This document shows positions 45,386 to 57,169 of a DNA stretch of 64,000 nucleotides, in pieces. The stretch is from the NCBI GenBank assembly GCA_948567375.1, contig OX419756.1:65610333-65674332 (forward strand). Direction: 5' to 3'. Under the pieces are notes generated by a model that was given only the letters and a program-made list of their open reading frames with translations, had not been told where the DNA came from and did no database searches. The position numbers were made by a program, and so were the translations under genes. Source of the stretch: Lunularia cruciata (Eukaryota > Streptophyta > Marchantiopsida > Lunulariales > Lunulariaceae). Positions within the stretch are counted from its first letter, which is position 1, and every line of letters starts with the position of its first letter.

Positions 45386-45542
45386 TGTGGTACTCACATT
45401 TTTTTAACAAGTTTTAAAGAAGAAGTGTGTTGTTGTTATAGCCAAAGGAAGGCTAAATAAGGAAGAAACAAGAAGAATTGTGTGTTTGGCATAGACCCAA
45501 AGTAGACCTCGGGTCAGAGTTAGAAGGACTTGGGTAGGCCAA
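45386..45542 (+). repeat. family T 3' LTR start, cut by family M
   Basis: Starts tgtggtactcacat directly after the polypurine tract. It resembles 44453-44600 closely. It is broken at 45542 by M copy 4 and appears to resume at 48897 with sequence like 44610-44790. Confidence 0.65.
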
Positions 45543-46439
45543 TGTCAAGGGGAACATTTGATCTTGAGAGTGTGCCAAGCACATGGCTACTTGTGCTTAG
45601 TTTGTCCTTATTGTCTTTCTTTTGGATTTTTCACGTAGACTAACATTCCTTCCCTACTCCTGGATTGTTGGGAATTTGTCTTTGTATGAACTTGTTGTTT
45701 CAGTTTTCCCTGAGGTTGGCTCTCCCTAAAGGCTTTGTTTTATCCTTGACTTTTGCAAAACTAATCTTGTCATGCAAGTCTGGAGTTATGGTTTCTACCT
45801 TTGCTTGGTCTCATATTCTATTTTCACGTCAAGTTCAAGCTATGGTTTGGGATTTGGCAGTTCATAGACTTAGGTCAAGTGGCCCTTTAATAAAATAAAA
45901 TAAAATAAATGACAACTGAGTGATCTAACCAAACATTAACCTGGGCACCCAGATCATTTAATTACGCTATTCACATGGACCAGACTCAGATCTCCTAGAA
46001 TGGAGTTTTCCTCAACGCTAGTCACAATTCATAACACAAATCCGCTTCCAAGACTCATCATTCACAGGAATTTCAACAACAAAGTTCACAAGGTTGGATA
46101 AGTCAAATAGTTCTAGTCAAGACAATGCCTGCCCTAAGGTTGCAACTTCTCATCAACTCAGCCCGGCACTTCACATATACTCTATCCGACAATAGACAAG
46201 GCAACTCACCCTCCGAACCTCTTCAATCTCCTATGCCCTGTTTTGCAGATCAGATTCACTCCATTCAGACAGGCCAACCAACTTCAAATCTTTTCTTGCC
46301 CTTGCTCCAAATGAGCTGATCCACTTCAAAATCCTCCTCCTCTTCTTCCTGACTAGCTCATATCACTGCCTGTTCAGTCACTCTTCACAACATTTTCCCA
46401 AAAAAAAATCTTTCTTCTTCACTCCTATCCTCACCTTCG

Positions 46440-47400
46440 AGAGATTATCCTTTGGCAACTTCTGCAGCAAATTGCCTTCAGACCTGCAAAATTCCTCTCC
46501 AATTTTGTCCTTCATCACTCTATCCACATTTTTCCGCAGAAATCTTCCTTCTTCAGTCCTGTTCTCACCTTAGTGAGAGGTCCCTTTTGCAACTCCTGCA
46601 GCCAACCCTTCAGACCTACAAAAATCCTCTCCAATTCTGTCCTTGATCACTCTCTATCACAACATTTTCCCAGAAATCCACCTTCACTCTCCCATCCTCA
46701 CCTTCGTGAGATTATCCTTTTTCAACTTTTGCCCCAAACCCCTTTAGACCTGCAAAATTCCTCTCCAATTTTGTCCTTCATCACTCTATCCACATTTTTC
46801 CACATAAATCTTCCTTCTTCAGTCATGTTCTCACCTTAGTGAGAGTTCCCTTTTGCAACTCCTGCAGCCAACCCTTCAGACCTACAAAAATCCTCTCCAA
46901 TTCTGTCCTTGATCACTCTCTATCACAACATTTTCCCAGAAATCCACCTTCACTCTCCTATCCTCACCTTCGTGAGATTATCCTTTTTCAACTTCTGCCC
47001 CAAACCCCTTCAGACCTGCAAAATTCCTCTCCAATTTTGTCCTTCATCACTCTATCCACATTTTTCCATATAAATCTTCCTTCTTCAGTCATGTTCTCAC
47101 CTTAGTGAGAGTTCCCTTTTGCAACTCCTGCAGCCAACCCTTCAGACCTGCAAAAATCCTCTCCAATTCTGTCCTTGATCACTCTCTATCACAACATTTT
47201 CCCAGAAATCCACCTTCACTCTCCTGTCCTCACCTTCGTGAGATTATCCTTTTTCAACTTCTGCCCCAAACCCCTTCAGACCTGCAAAATTCCTTGCCAA
47301 TTTTGTCCTTCATTACTCTATCCACATTTTTCCACAGAAATCTTCCTTCTTCAGTCCTCTTCTCACCTTCGTGAGAATTCCCTTTTGCAACTCCTGCAGC
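46440..47400 (-). repeat. higher-order tandem repeat, 266 bp period
   Basis: Three near-identical 266 bp units begin at about 46573, 46839 and 47105; the same frame opens in each, which is why three look-alike ORFs appear. Each unit holds two half-units that share tcaccttcgtgaga-tt and agacctgcaaaattcc words. Confidence 0.9.
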
Positions 47401-47489
47401 CAACCCTTCACCTTCACTCTCCTATCCTCACCTTCATGAGGTTATCCTTTTTCAACTTCTGCCCAAACTCCTTCAGACCTGCAAAAATT

Positions 47490-48260
47490 TTCCCACTGTT
47501 CAGCCCTCAATCTCCTGTCCTCTTGCTTCCCTGCCAAAATTCTTTCTCTCTTGCTGCCACTCACCAGCCACACCCTTCTTTCTTGCAAAATTTTTCTCCA
47601 CTGCCTCAATCTCCTGTCCTCTTGCTTCCCCACAAAATTTCATTCTCTCTTGCTGCCACTCACCAGCCACACCCTTCTTTCCTGCAAAATTTTTTCCACT
47701 TCCTCAATCTCCTGTCCTCTTGCTTCCCTGCAAAATTTCATTCTCTCTTGCTGCCACTCACCAGCCACACCCTTCTTTCCTGCAAAAATTTTTCCACTGC
47801 CTTAATCTCCTATCCTCTTGCTTCCCTATGAAATTTCATTCTCTCTTGCTGCCACTCACCAGCCACACCATTCTTTCTTGCAAAATTTTTTCCACTGTCT
47901 CAATCTCCTTTCCTCTTGCTTCCCTGCAAAATTTCATTATCTCTTGCTGCCACTCACCAGCCACACCCTTCTTTCCTGCAAAAATTTTCCCACTGCCTCA
48001 ATCTCCTGTACTCTTGCTTCCTTGCAAAATTTCATTCTCTCTTGCTGCTACTCACCAGCCACACCCTTCTTTCTTGCAAAAATTTTCCCACTGCCTCAAT
48101 CTCCTTCCTCTTGCTTCCATGCAAAATTTCATTCTCTCTTGCTGCCACTCACCAGTCACACCCTTCTTTCATGCAAAAATTTTCCCACTGCCTCAATCTC
48201 CTGTCCTCTTGCTTCCTTGTGAAATTTCATTCTCTCTTGCTGCCTCTCACTAGCCACACC
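47490..48260 (-). repeat. minisatellite array, ~98 bp unit
   Basis: About eight units of ttgcttccctgcaaaatttc...gctgccactcaccagccaca...cactgcctcaatctcctgtcctc. All three frames stay open for long stretches because of the T/C-rich composition; no protein is implied. Confidence 0.9.
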
Positions 48261-48896
48261 ATTCTTTCTTGAAAAATTTCTCTCCTCCTTGCTGTCCATT
48301 CCCCTCCAAACCCTTTTCCCTCTCCCAAAAACCCTTTTGCTAGCCCTCTCATCTCCCAAAACTTCTCTTTGTCAAAAAATTCCCCTCATGGCTAGCATTG
48401 CTCCCTCAAAAACCCCTTTTTCCCTTCCCAAAAACCCCACTGCCAGCCCTTCTGCCTTTTAAAAAAAAAACTCCTACTGTCCAAAAACCCCAAAACATCC
48501 CTATTCCTGCCAAGTCCTTTGAGACTTTTTTGTCTCTCTCTTCCTTGCAGAAAACCCTTGAGATTTTTCTGTCCTGACCAAAAACACTTTGAGATTTTCT
48601 GCCTGCCAAATCTTCCCCTTTTGCTATTGCAGCTAACTAAAATACTCTCAAGACCCCAATAACATAAACAAACTCCAACGCTTAAGTGACATGCAAATAA
48701 ACCCCAAGCTTACGTAACATTAAAGAAAATCCACCACTAAATTTCCTCCGTCCCTTAACACAAGAGAAAATCCTTGAGCTTACATGAACACAAAACAACT
48801 ACCAATTTCACCATAACATAAACTCTTGAGTTCACTAACATGAAAAACTCACACCAATGGCACCAATACTACGTGTAGATTATTTTCCCGACAACA

Positions 48897-50318
48897 ATGG
48901 ATATAACTAAAGATGGACTACTTCATATGATGGAACTGAAGACGGAGTACTTCATATTGGGATGCGCAACCTGTTATAGCTTCTTTACAAGAAGCTATAA
49001 CAACTTTTCCTTAGGTCTAGCCAATCAAGAAAGTACAAGCAAGGAAAGTGACTACCTCAGCATCAAGATGACCTTGAGAGTGATAGGAAATTGTCCCATA
49101 GAATTGGTGGGTAAATAGACAATAGATTGAAGAATGACCAATCAGAAAAGGACTATAAAATTAAGATTTTGACATAGAAGCACTACAATGTCTAGACAAT
49201 ATCTTGTTCCTATCAATAGTTGTCTCAAAGGAATGAAAATTGAGAGCATGCAAGAGGGTTTTGTTAGAATCTCAAGTTTGATATTTTAGCAAAGAGTGAT
49301 GAAGCACACAATGGCCCCAAAGAGAGACAAGCAATATGGTAAGGGGTCTTGCAATTCATCAATTAGATATAGTAGCAAGGATCAAAGTCTTGAATAGACT
49401 TTGCATCACATTTTTGGCCTGGAACTAGAATTTGAGCTTTCCAAGTTTCATGGCAAAATTGCTGCACATATTTGCAAAGATGGACCCAAGCATGAAGGGA
49501 AGAGAGGAAATCCAACTTGATGGATTGAGTTGAATTGGAGATTAGATTAGTCTTGGGAAGAGAATTAGGGAGAAGTCACCTTTTAGAGGAAGTGTGATTC
49601 TTTGGAAGAAACTACTAAGGTGAGGAATTCTTTAAGCAAACCTCGCACCAAGAATGGGTACAAGGTGAAGAATGGAAGAATGGAATTTTATGTTAGGCAA
49701 GGTCACACAAGGGTTTGAGGTGATTATAGACATTGATTTGAAAATAAAGAGTTTAGAATAGAATTTGATAAGAGTGTAGAGAAGATACTAAAACCTACAC
49801 CACTTGGAGGAAAGAATGTTTCTAAGTTGTTTTATATAAAGAGAAGATAGATAAGGCACTTTCATGGTCATTGAACTTTGAGAGTAAGAGATTAAGTGAA
49901 AGGAGAGGCTAACTTGACTTGGAATTACATGTTGGATCTTCTTCACCAATATTAGGAGTAAGGAGATCTAAAACAAAGGAGTTGTGTGAGGTTTGTCGGG
50001 TAAAAGGACTTGCAAAAGTGCATATGTGTAGTGGAGTAATAGCACTTTTGGAGGCTTTGGTGAAATATCTTGGGGAGAGTCTTAGTACCACTATGGAGAA
50101 ACCATTCTCATCAAATAGTTCTCAAGATTAGTGATAGAGATAACTTTCAATTGATGGATAAACTATCCGTGAGAGTTTGGCTAATATGCACCTTTGGATT
50201 TGATCATGTGGTGGAAATCCTAGAGCAACTTGAATCTTTTGTGTTGCTTATGTTTGACTACTCTAGAAATGTATTAGTCATGTTTGTACTTTTTGTTTAC
50301 TTGTAGTTATAGGGTGAG

Positions 50319-50386
<68 letters not shown>

Positions 50387-50430
50387 GGAAAGGTAATGAG
50401 AGATTAAGATAGGAAAACTTCTAGTTTTCT
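48897..50430 (+). pseudogene. family T leader and gag-like 5' part (plus copy)
   Basis: It continues from the broken T LTR with the leader (ccttaggtctagccaatcaag at 49013) and then, in broken frames, the same gag-like blocks seen on the minus strand at 14660-15100 (MAPKRDKQYGKG near 49310, CDSLEETTKV near 49600). The section 49740-50320 has no recognised domain and ends in a (TA)n run. Confidence 0.5.
50322..50383. repeat. (TA)n microsatellite
   Basis: About 30 TA repeats between the gag-like 5' part and the capsid-like block of the T copy. Confidence 0.95.
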
Positions 50431-51350
50431 TTGGCAAGAATTAGAGAGGATGTGGAGGCTTTTGTGAGAGACTTCAAGAGGGCTTGCATAGAAAACAATG
50501 AGAGGAGGAAGAATGAGTGGACCTCATTGGTACCGGATTTCTTTGAGGATGTAGCTCTTATATGGTGAGTCAAAATATAAAAAGAAACAAATGAGCGAGA
50601 GGAGTCTTGGGAGAGTTTGACTATAGCACTTATTGAGAACTTTCCTTTGGATGAGATTTATGAGAGATGGATGAGTGAGATTACCTTCCTCAAGCAAGGA
50701 GATGTAGAGAAAGTGAGAGTCTAGGCAAAAAGAGTGGAGAAATTAGGATCCAAGTTTCATATAGTCTTGAGGAAGACTAGGGATGATGTGGAGACTATCA
50801 TGAGCAGGATAGAAGCCATGCTCACCAAGAATTTTGTGGGAGGGTTTGAAACCAAAAATTCAAAGTAAAGTGAGATATGAGAAACCTTCTTCCAACGTGG
50901 AAGCTGTCAATTTTATGATTTGTATGGAGGAAAATTTAGAAGGAGATGAGAGTGATTTGGTGGTGAAGGAGGTTGTACATACTCCACAAGTCCATAAGTA
51001 TGGTAGGGCTTTTGATCCTTTGGTGGATGCAAACCCCAAACCATGGTAGGCTTGTGAGAACACCTCCAAGATTGATGTAAGGGTGAATGGTCATAATATC
51101 AAGGATGCACTTGTTAATGGAGGATCTATGGTGAATGCCATGTCAAAGAAGTTGAGAAATAAGTTCAGTATGATACCCTTTGGATCTTCAACATTTGTAA
51201 TGAACAAACAAGCAACAAGTTTGACCGGTGGGTGTGCTAGACATGGTGGTAGTATCAAGTATGGGAGTTCAAAATCTCATGAATTTCCAAGTCTTGAAGG
51301 ATGCAAGTTATGATTTGCTACTTGGGAGGCCATGGTTGAGAGCAGCTTAA
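50430..51350 (+). pseudogene. Ty3/gypsy gag capsid and protease remnant
   Basis: Capsid-type phrases: IREDVEAFVRDFKRACIE, LTIALIENFPLDEIYERWM, FLKQGDVEKVRV. Then LKPKIQSKVRYEKPSSNVEA and NFMICMEENLEG (from 50834), a typical gag C-terminal block. The protease follows: ALVNGGSMVNAMSKKL at about 51100, where the catalytic Asp of the expected DGGS motif has become Asn, and ASYDLLLGRPWL near 51310. Decayed. Confidence 0.65.
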
Positions 51351-51399
51351 AAAAGTAATCAATGGCACAAAGGGTACTTGAGAATTGGGTCATCGTACC

Positions 51400-52640
51400 A
51401 TTGGGTTATAGTTCAAATAATCAATACCAACCATACCTTACATTAAGAAATATCATGAGACTAAGAAGAAGGAGCTTAAGGTATGGACAACAACATGGAG
51501 GAAGAGATCTCCTTAAATAAGGATGAATTTACATCCAATTTAGATGTGCATTCTTTATATGCACATGTACTTTGTGCCTAAGCGTGAGGTCTTAAAGGAC
51601 CTTGATAAATTGTTATTGACACTAGAGGACACAAAGAGGAAAATATCTATATTTCAGAATGGTTCAAATGTTACCAAGGAGGAGAAGGCAAGATTTGAGG
51701 AGATTTTCCACAAGTTTATCCATATGTTTGCTTTTAGTTACAAGGATCTCAATGAACTCACCTTGGAGGAGCACCAAATAAAGATGGAGGCACATGGAAG
51801 ACCACTCTACCAAAATCAAGGTCACATTGTTCCACCAATAACTTTGGTTGTGAAGGAGGAGATTTATAAGCTCAAGGATGATGTATTCATTTTTGAGGTG
51901 GAGAATTCAAAATGTGTGTCTCTAATTATGATTGTGAAAAAGAAGAATGGAAAACTTTGGGTATGTATTGATTACAAGAAGCTTAATGTCATCACCAAGA
52001 AGGAATAGTTCCCCTTGCCATTCATTGATGAGATCTTGGAGGAGGTTGTGAGTCATGAGAGGTACAATTTTGGAGATGGTTATAATAGCTATAACCAAAT
52101 CAAGATTACACCAAAGCATCAACAACTCACCATATTCACCACACCTTAGGGAACTTACACTTTCAAGGTCATACTTTTAGGGATTTGTAATGCTCTAGGT
52201 ACATTTCAACACTTTATGAACAAGGTGTTTGAACCTTACATTGAAAAGTTGTGAGAGATTTCATTAATGACTTTTATGTCTTTGGGAGCAAGGAAGAGCA
52301 CTTTAAGCACTTGATCAAGGTCTTGCAACATTTAGATGAGGTAAATGCATCACTCAACCCGAAGAAGTGCATCTTTGGTTATGAAGAAGGTCTTCTTTTG
52401 GGGCATATAATTCCCAAGGATGGAACAATGAGGGATCTTGAAAAGGTGAGGAAAATCTCAAAGCTTTTATTCCCTTCAAGCTTAACAAGGTTACTCTACT
52501 TCTTGTGGATGAATGGGTACTATAGGAGGTTCATCTTCTCATTGTTCAACAAGGCTTATGCATTGGCCATTTACATGAAGAAGGGTGTACACTACATAGT
52601 GATTTTAGTAGAATATGTAGAGTTCTTTGTGAATTTATGC
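51400..52640 (+). pseudogene. Ty3/gypsy reverse transcriptase remnant
   Basis: The frame 51544-52008 carries the approach to RT: FSYKDLNELTLEEHQIKME, then SLIMIVKKKNGKLWVCIDY and KKLNVITKKE. Further on, QQLTIFTTP and GTYTFKV (52120-52170) precede a degraded catalytic region. 52251-52694 has FINDFYVFGSKEEHFKHL, where the -DD- of the catalytic motif has become -ND-, and LNPKKCIFGYEEGLLLGHII. It breaks off near 52640 in AT-rich DNA. Confidence 0.75.
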
Positions 52641-52690
52641 CTAGGTACAAGTGTAAAACATTTTTCTCTCTGTATACAAAAATGTCATAT

Positions 52691-55371
52691 TTGAGAATGT
52701 CAATTTTGATTGCTTAAATTTTGAACATATTTATGGTAAACTAACTCCAATTCAAGGAGAAATTACAAGATTGATAATAGGATCTCTTGTTTCACTAATA
52801 TATATCTGCTCAATATTTCTTGAGACAGAAAGAAATTATGCATAAATAATTTACCTAACATCAAATACATATGATATACCATCTTGCAAACTTGTATGTA
52901 CTATAGAGCATCCACAAATTATCCCTCTTGTCCAACCACTTGAATTAGAGTCCGCTTTCAACTAACCAACCCATACCTTATCTCATCCTCTCTTTGCCAG
53001 TCCTCTTGAGAAAGTTTTTTTGTTTTACCCTATGGTACCAAGAACTTAAAAAAATAAATATTCTTGCTCAAATATTTGTTGCTATGTCTTTCATCTCAAA
53101 TCTGAATAATTATTGATATGGTGGGTACTCTTAGTTATAAGAACTAAATATTTAAACCAAACATTCATACTTCTATGTTCATCTAATACAAAGAATTTAG
53201 GTTTTGGATGATATGAAACCTTATGGAAATTATCAAAGAAGGCAGGGTGAATTATATTTTATTTTCTTAGTCATTTGTTGATATAAGTGGATATTTGATC
53301 AACTTGAATTGAACAAAAACAACATGCACTCCAACTTAGACAAATTTTGTCAAAAGATTTTGGGATAATGATTGGAGTTTTTGGCTTTGACTATTTTCTA
53401 GATTACTTTTCCTATATATCTTTTAACCTCTGTAAAATCCAACTTAGTTGTTTCTTTGAATTCTTATAACACACAAAAAGCTTATAGTTTACAATTTATG
53501 CAAGAAGAGGTAATTATTTGTAAAACTAGATGAGAAATTTGATTGGTTATTAAGCATGTATAATCTAAGTGTGACTAAGGCAAAATAATATTTCAATATT
53601 ACATGTAGGTACAAATCTAACCATTTAGATAATCAACAATTAACAAAATACCAACACCATATATTCAAGTATCATTTATCACAGTAGTGAATAGAATATA
53701 GACCATCCATGCTTATCCTCACGAAGGATAATACGGTCTTGTTCAACTTTAGCTTTGCACAATCTTTATACAATGTAGAAACTTAATTTTTTATTAGAAT
53801 TTTGAAATTTGCAAAATCTTTGGATCATATCTCACAAGATTTAATCAACTAAACTAGATCACTCATTTCTGGTATTTTCCACTAATGTTTTATTTGTTAT
53901 AATCATACATCTTCTTCTTTATTAATTTATAGAGAAGATTAAAATTCTCAACCTTGGGACTATATTTGTAATAAACAAGATATCTAACCATTCCTAAAGT
54001 AAAATGCTAGATGTAGTGATGTTCTGCCTTTGTGCTACTCTAGAAAACCAATGGTGTTTTGGAGAGACAATAACAAAGATATTTTGATTTTGATTTTGAT
54101 TACAACATTTACTTCTTGTATTACTTGTGTATAGTATCTTCTAAAGTTGTATAACGTGAACCTTTTGTTCTGGTCAATCTCCATAGGCTATCAGAAAAAG
54201 CACTCTCTTACTGTGTTGAGTTGCTTGGCTAGCATGAATAACAATCAATTATATTCACAACAAGATGTATATTTCAATTTTTGGACTTTTCTTAACATAT
54301 CAAATTAGCAGACTGCTTTGTAAATTGATATGTCAAATGATTATTTGTTCTATGTTGACTTACATTGATTCTAGTATTACTTTAAAATTTTGGATTATAA
54401 TACTAAAATTTATAAACTGATTCAAATTAGCAGTGCACAAACTTTAATTTTTGAAAAATAAAAAATAATTAATTTGATCAATATTGACCTTAAATTTTTA
54501 AAATTTTTATGTTTATTGATATTCAATGCTTGATCAATTCAATGAGTAATGAATTTTTCAATGCTTGATTCTAATATTATTTGTATATCAATTATAAACA
54601 TAGAATCAATCTTCATCCATATTCACTCATTCTACATTTATAATGCATAATTATGATATTATTTAAAAAAAATACAAACATTAAACCAATGTTTATTTGA
54701 TCACTTGCATTTTCTAGTGTGTGATTTCTATGTCTTTTACATCAGATTTTAATAGTCACTATTAATTCCCTCATGACAATACATCAAATACTATTCTCAT
54801 TTTTTTTTAATAAAAAAAAAAATTGGTAATCTACTTATTTGAATGTATGTTTTCAATCTTCTACATCAGATATCTAGATTGAGTAAACATTATCAATACA
54901 TGATTTTAAGATAATTTTCAGTTTTTGAAGCATATGATAAGTATAGTCAATATTGAATTATGGTGACTTATTGTTGCATTAATACTAGTAAATTTGGAAA
55001 GAAAAGGTAGTTCCTTCAAATATCCAAGTGACCAAAAGTGAAGAGAAATCACTAAGCTATAATTAATTTGTTATTTTTTGTTTAAATTCTTGGAGAGAAA
55101 CCCTCCCAAACGAGTGTAGTGTTACCCTATGATCCACTGTGGAAAAGGGACAACTAAAGATCATATTCACTACAAATAGCTTCCAAATTAATATTGAAGA
55201 TAATGGTTCACTTCAAATTCAATTTCACTCTAAAAACTTCTACTACAAGGACGCGAACTACCCTTCAAGTCGAATCAATAACGCTCAGGTTAGTCCAAAA
55301 CCAGAACGATCTTTGTTCAGGACTTGCAAATTACGGAGTTCGGGGTCGCATGGTCTGGACAAGTTTACTTT
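52691..55371. other. AT-rich intergenic DNA
   Basis: No ORF or repeat family was recognised. The part 54116-54600 is a direct duplicate of 59990-60387. From 55080 the composition begins to rise. Two overlapping ORFs at 55139-55412 have no recognised content. Confidence 0.5.
54116..54600 (+). repeat. segmental duplicate (partner 59990-60387)
   Basis: Long shared sentences, for example ctcttactgtgttgagttgcttggcta and caatttttggactt-tcttaacatatcaaat, in the same order and orientation about 5.9 kb away. Small indels separate the copies. Confidence 0.8.
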
Positions 55372-56051
55372 CTAGACGCTGTGAGAAGTACAAGTACAGT
55401 TGGGGAATGTAATTTCTCTTGAAGGATCTCATGCAATTGTTGCTTTTATTTTTCTATAACATCTCATATATCTCAAAAGGTCAAACCGTCCGGATCTTAG
55501 AAAGGAAAGGAAAGATAATTCAAGCAGAGTGAACTTTAGTCCAATTATGAAAGACATCACATGAGCGGTATTCCACGCTTATTAGTGACAGACCCGAAGT
55601 GCTCCTCGGTATACCGAGGAGCAGCATTCATTCAGGCACCCGTTTAAGCAAACTTATTTCGACAAATAGTTACGCATGCGACCTATGAGCACAGGATTCG
55701 ACGAGTAGGTTTCTGCAGCTAGACGCTGTAAGAAGTACAATTGGGGAACGTAATAGCTCTTGAAGGATTTCATGCAATTGTTGCTTTATTTTCTCTTTAA
55801 TATCTCATAAGGTCAACCCATCCAGATCTCAGAAAGGAAAGCAAAGATAATTCGGGCATAGTAAACTTTATTCCAATTCCGAGAGACATCACATAAGCGG
55901 TATTCACGCTTCTTAAAGACAGAACCGAAGTGTTCCCCAGCAATGTGTACCGTGTACCGTGGAGCAGCATTTTGAGCAAACTTATTTCAATGAATAGTTA
56001 CGTATGCTGCGACCTATGAACACAGGATTCTACCGAATAGCATCTGCAGCT
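55372..56051 (+). repeat. tandem duplication, ~347 bp units
   Basis: Unit 1 (55372-55718) and unit 2 (55719-56051) both begin ctagacgctgt-agaagtac and end with a ttctgcagct-type phrase. They share the gcaattgttgctttt, gagcggtattc-cgctt and acaggattc blocks but differ by many point changes and indels. No coding content recognised. Confidence 0.85.
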
Positions 56052-56491
56052 ACCTATCTTGGCTCATCCTAGAGTCATGTGCTTAGCGCTTATTTCATTT
56101 CGAATTTCGGTGTACTCTTGAGCACTGAGCGCATTGCTACCTCAGTTCATCCACGCGGTTGGTGCCAGTGTTAGTCGGCGAGCCGAAACTCACAGAAAGG
56201 CAAATCTGCAGACGGATCCAAGCTCTTGTAGCCACCATCACAGCACTCAAACGAAAGCTTAAATTCGGACTTGTAAACTTTGCATCTGTAAACCAACCGC
56301 GAGAGCAGGAAGCTCATCTAAGAAAGTCAACCAATGTGCGGATGAGTTAAGCAATAAGGCGTCCGCATCAGTAAATCTACAAATATGAGACGGCTGATGA
56401 TCATCCCCGGTGTGCAGTAGGAACCGTTGCAGAATTGTCAGCAGAGTCTCTGAAGTCTCACCTTGACAGACCCAATACACATTACGGACGA

Positions 56492-56968
56492 TCACCCGCT
56501 ATGAGAGCTGGGAGCCCTGGCAGAATGATCATGAGATTCCGGAGACCGAGCAGGAGACGCATTTTGTGGAGGAGGAGGGGAATGTGTAGCTCTGGGAGAA
56601 GGAGGTGGATGGGGGGGGAGTGGGACGGAAGGGATAGAAGGTAGACGGAAAGGAGGTAGACTCGGAAGCTGAACGATATTGGGTAGCGGGGGCAGTGTGG
56701 GGGAGGCAGGACTGGACTTGGAAGATGGGGAAGGGTGCGCAGAAGGCGGATTCGATCCAGGAAAGGTATTGGGTAGAGGGGGGAGTGTGGGTAAACGGGG
56801 TAGATGGAAATCAGGATCGGAACTGTGCGAGGCTGGTGGTGGTGCTGATGGATTATCCGCCATGAGAACGCGGGATGCGATTGCTGTGGGCAACAGCATT
56901 CCTCCGATGCACACGCAACATACCAAAACCATGAACGAGCCAGTAGTGAAGTGATTCATCTTCCCCAT
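56492..56968 (-). CDS. secreted proline-rich cell-wall-type protein
   Basis: The ATG at 56968 (MGKMNHFTTGSFMVLVCC...) is preferred to the in-frame one at 57016, because it puts a hydrophobic signal peptide at the N-terminus, likely cleaved after the Ala-Ser of TAIAS. The protein is then 158 residues. The rest is rich in Pro and Ser, with repeated LPPLPN, LPSLPPF and SPPPP patterns, resembling plant extracellular Pro-rich or extensin-like proteins; SPPPP is the hydroxyproline-glycosylation type motif. No Tyr cross-linking repeats are seen. A TATA-like box lies about 95 bp upstream. Intact frame with no stop, unlike the nearby elements. Probably a real single-exon gene. Confidence 0.65.
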   Translation of the reverse strand: MGKMNHFTTGSFMVLVCCVCIGGMLLPTAIASRVLMADNPSAPPPASHSSDPDFHLPRLPTLPPLPNTFPGSNPPSAHPSPSSKSSPASPTLPPLPNIVQLPSLPPFRLPSIPSVPLPPHPPPSPRATHSPPPPQNASPARSPESHDHSARAPSSHSG

Positions 56969-57039
56969 GTTGGCAATAGTCCCGATTTCCGCAAGTCCTG
57001 CGTCTACAATCGTCACTCAAAGTATGATGAAGGACATAC

Positions 57040-57090
57040 TGATTGCTAACGGTGATCATGCAGTATATGTAGCTTCGAAGCAGCACTACC
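57040..57090 (-). promoter_or_regulatory. core promoter of the proline-rich protein gene
   Basis: On the minus strand gcttcgaagctaca-tatactgcatgatc holds a TATA-like box about 95 bp before the ATG at 56968. A related copy with a stronger box (ctctatatactgcg) lies at 58310-58345 without a gene behind it. Confidence 0.5.
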
Positions 57091-57169
57091 ATTCCCTTAC
57101 CAGCCAGCGTGCTTGCGAGACTTTCAATGTTTATTGGAACTAAATCATGTCTATGATTGCTAGACTCCA

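Larger units (their letters stand above)
45543..48896 (-). mobile_element. family M minisatellite-bearing LTR element (copy 4)
   Basis: 3.35 kb in minus orientation; the plus-strand start tgtcaaggggaac and end tattttcccgacaaca are the complements of the M ends. The first ~850 bp align with the complement of 20400-21218, and the last ~280 bp with 31570-31865. Two arrays are present (46440-47400 and 47490-48260). It has no coding capacity and interrupts a family T LTR. Confidence 0.65.

Noticed and set aside
46573-48272. Family of look-alike Ser/Leu/His-rich ORFs
   Set aside because: They repeat with the 266 bp and 98 bp DNA periods and stay open in several frames at once, so they are tandem-repeat artefacts.
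18129-48896. A giant foldback transposon with arms at 18-21 kb and 45.5-49 kb
   Set aside because: The arms are inverted and related, but each has its own complete ends and sits in separate family T sequence, and their arrays differ; two independent family M insertions explain it better.
55139-55412. Two overlapping ORFs in different frames
   Set aside because: No domain or supporting signals; the downstream part runs into the tandem duplication.
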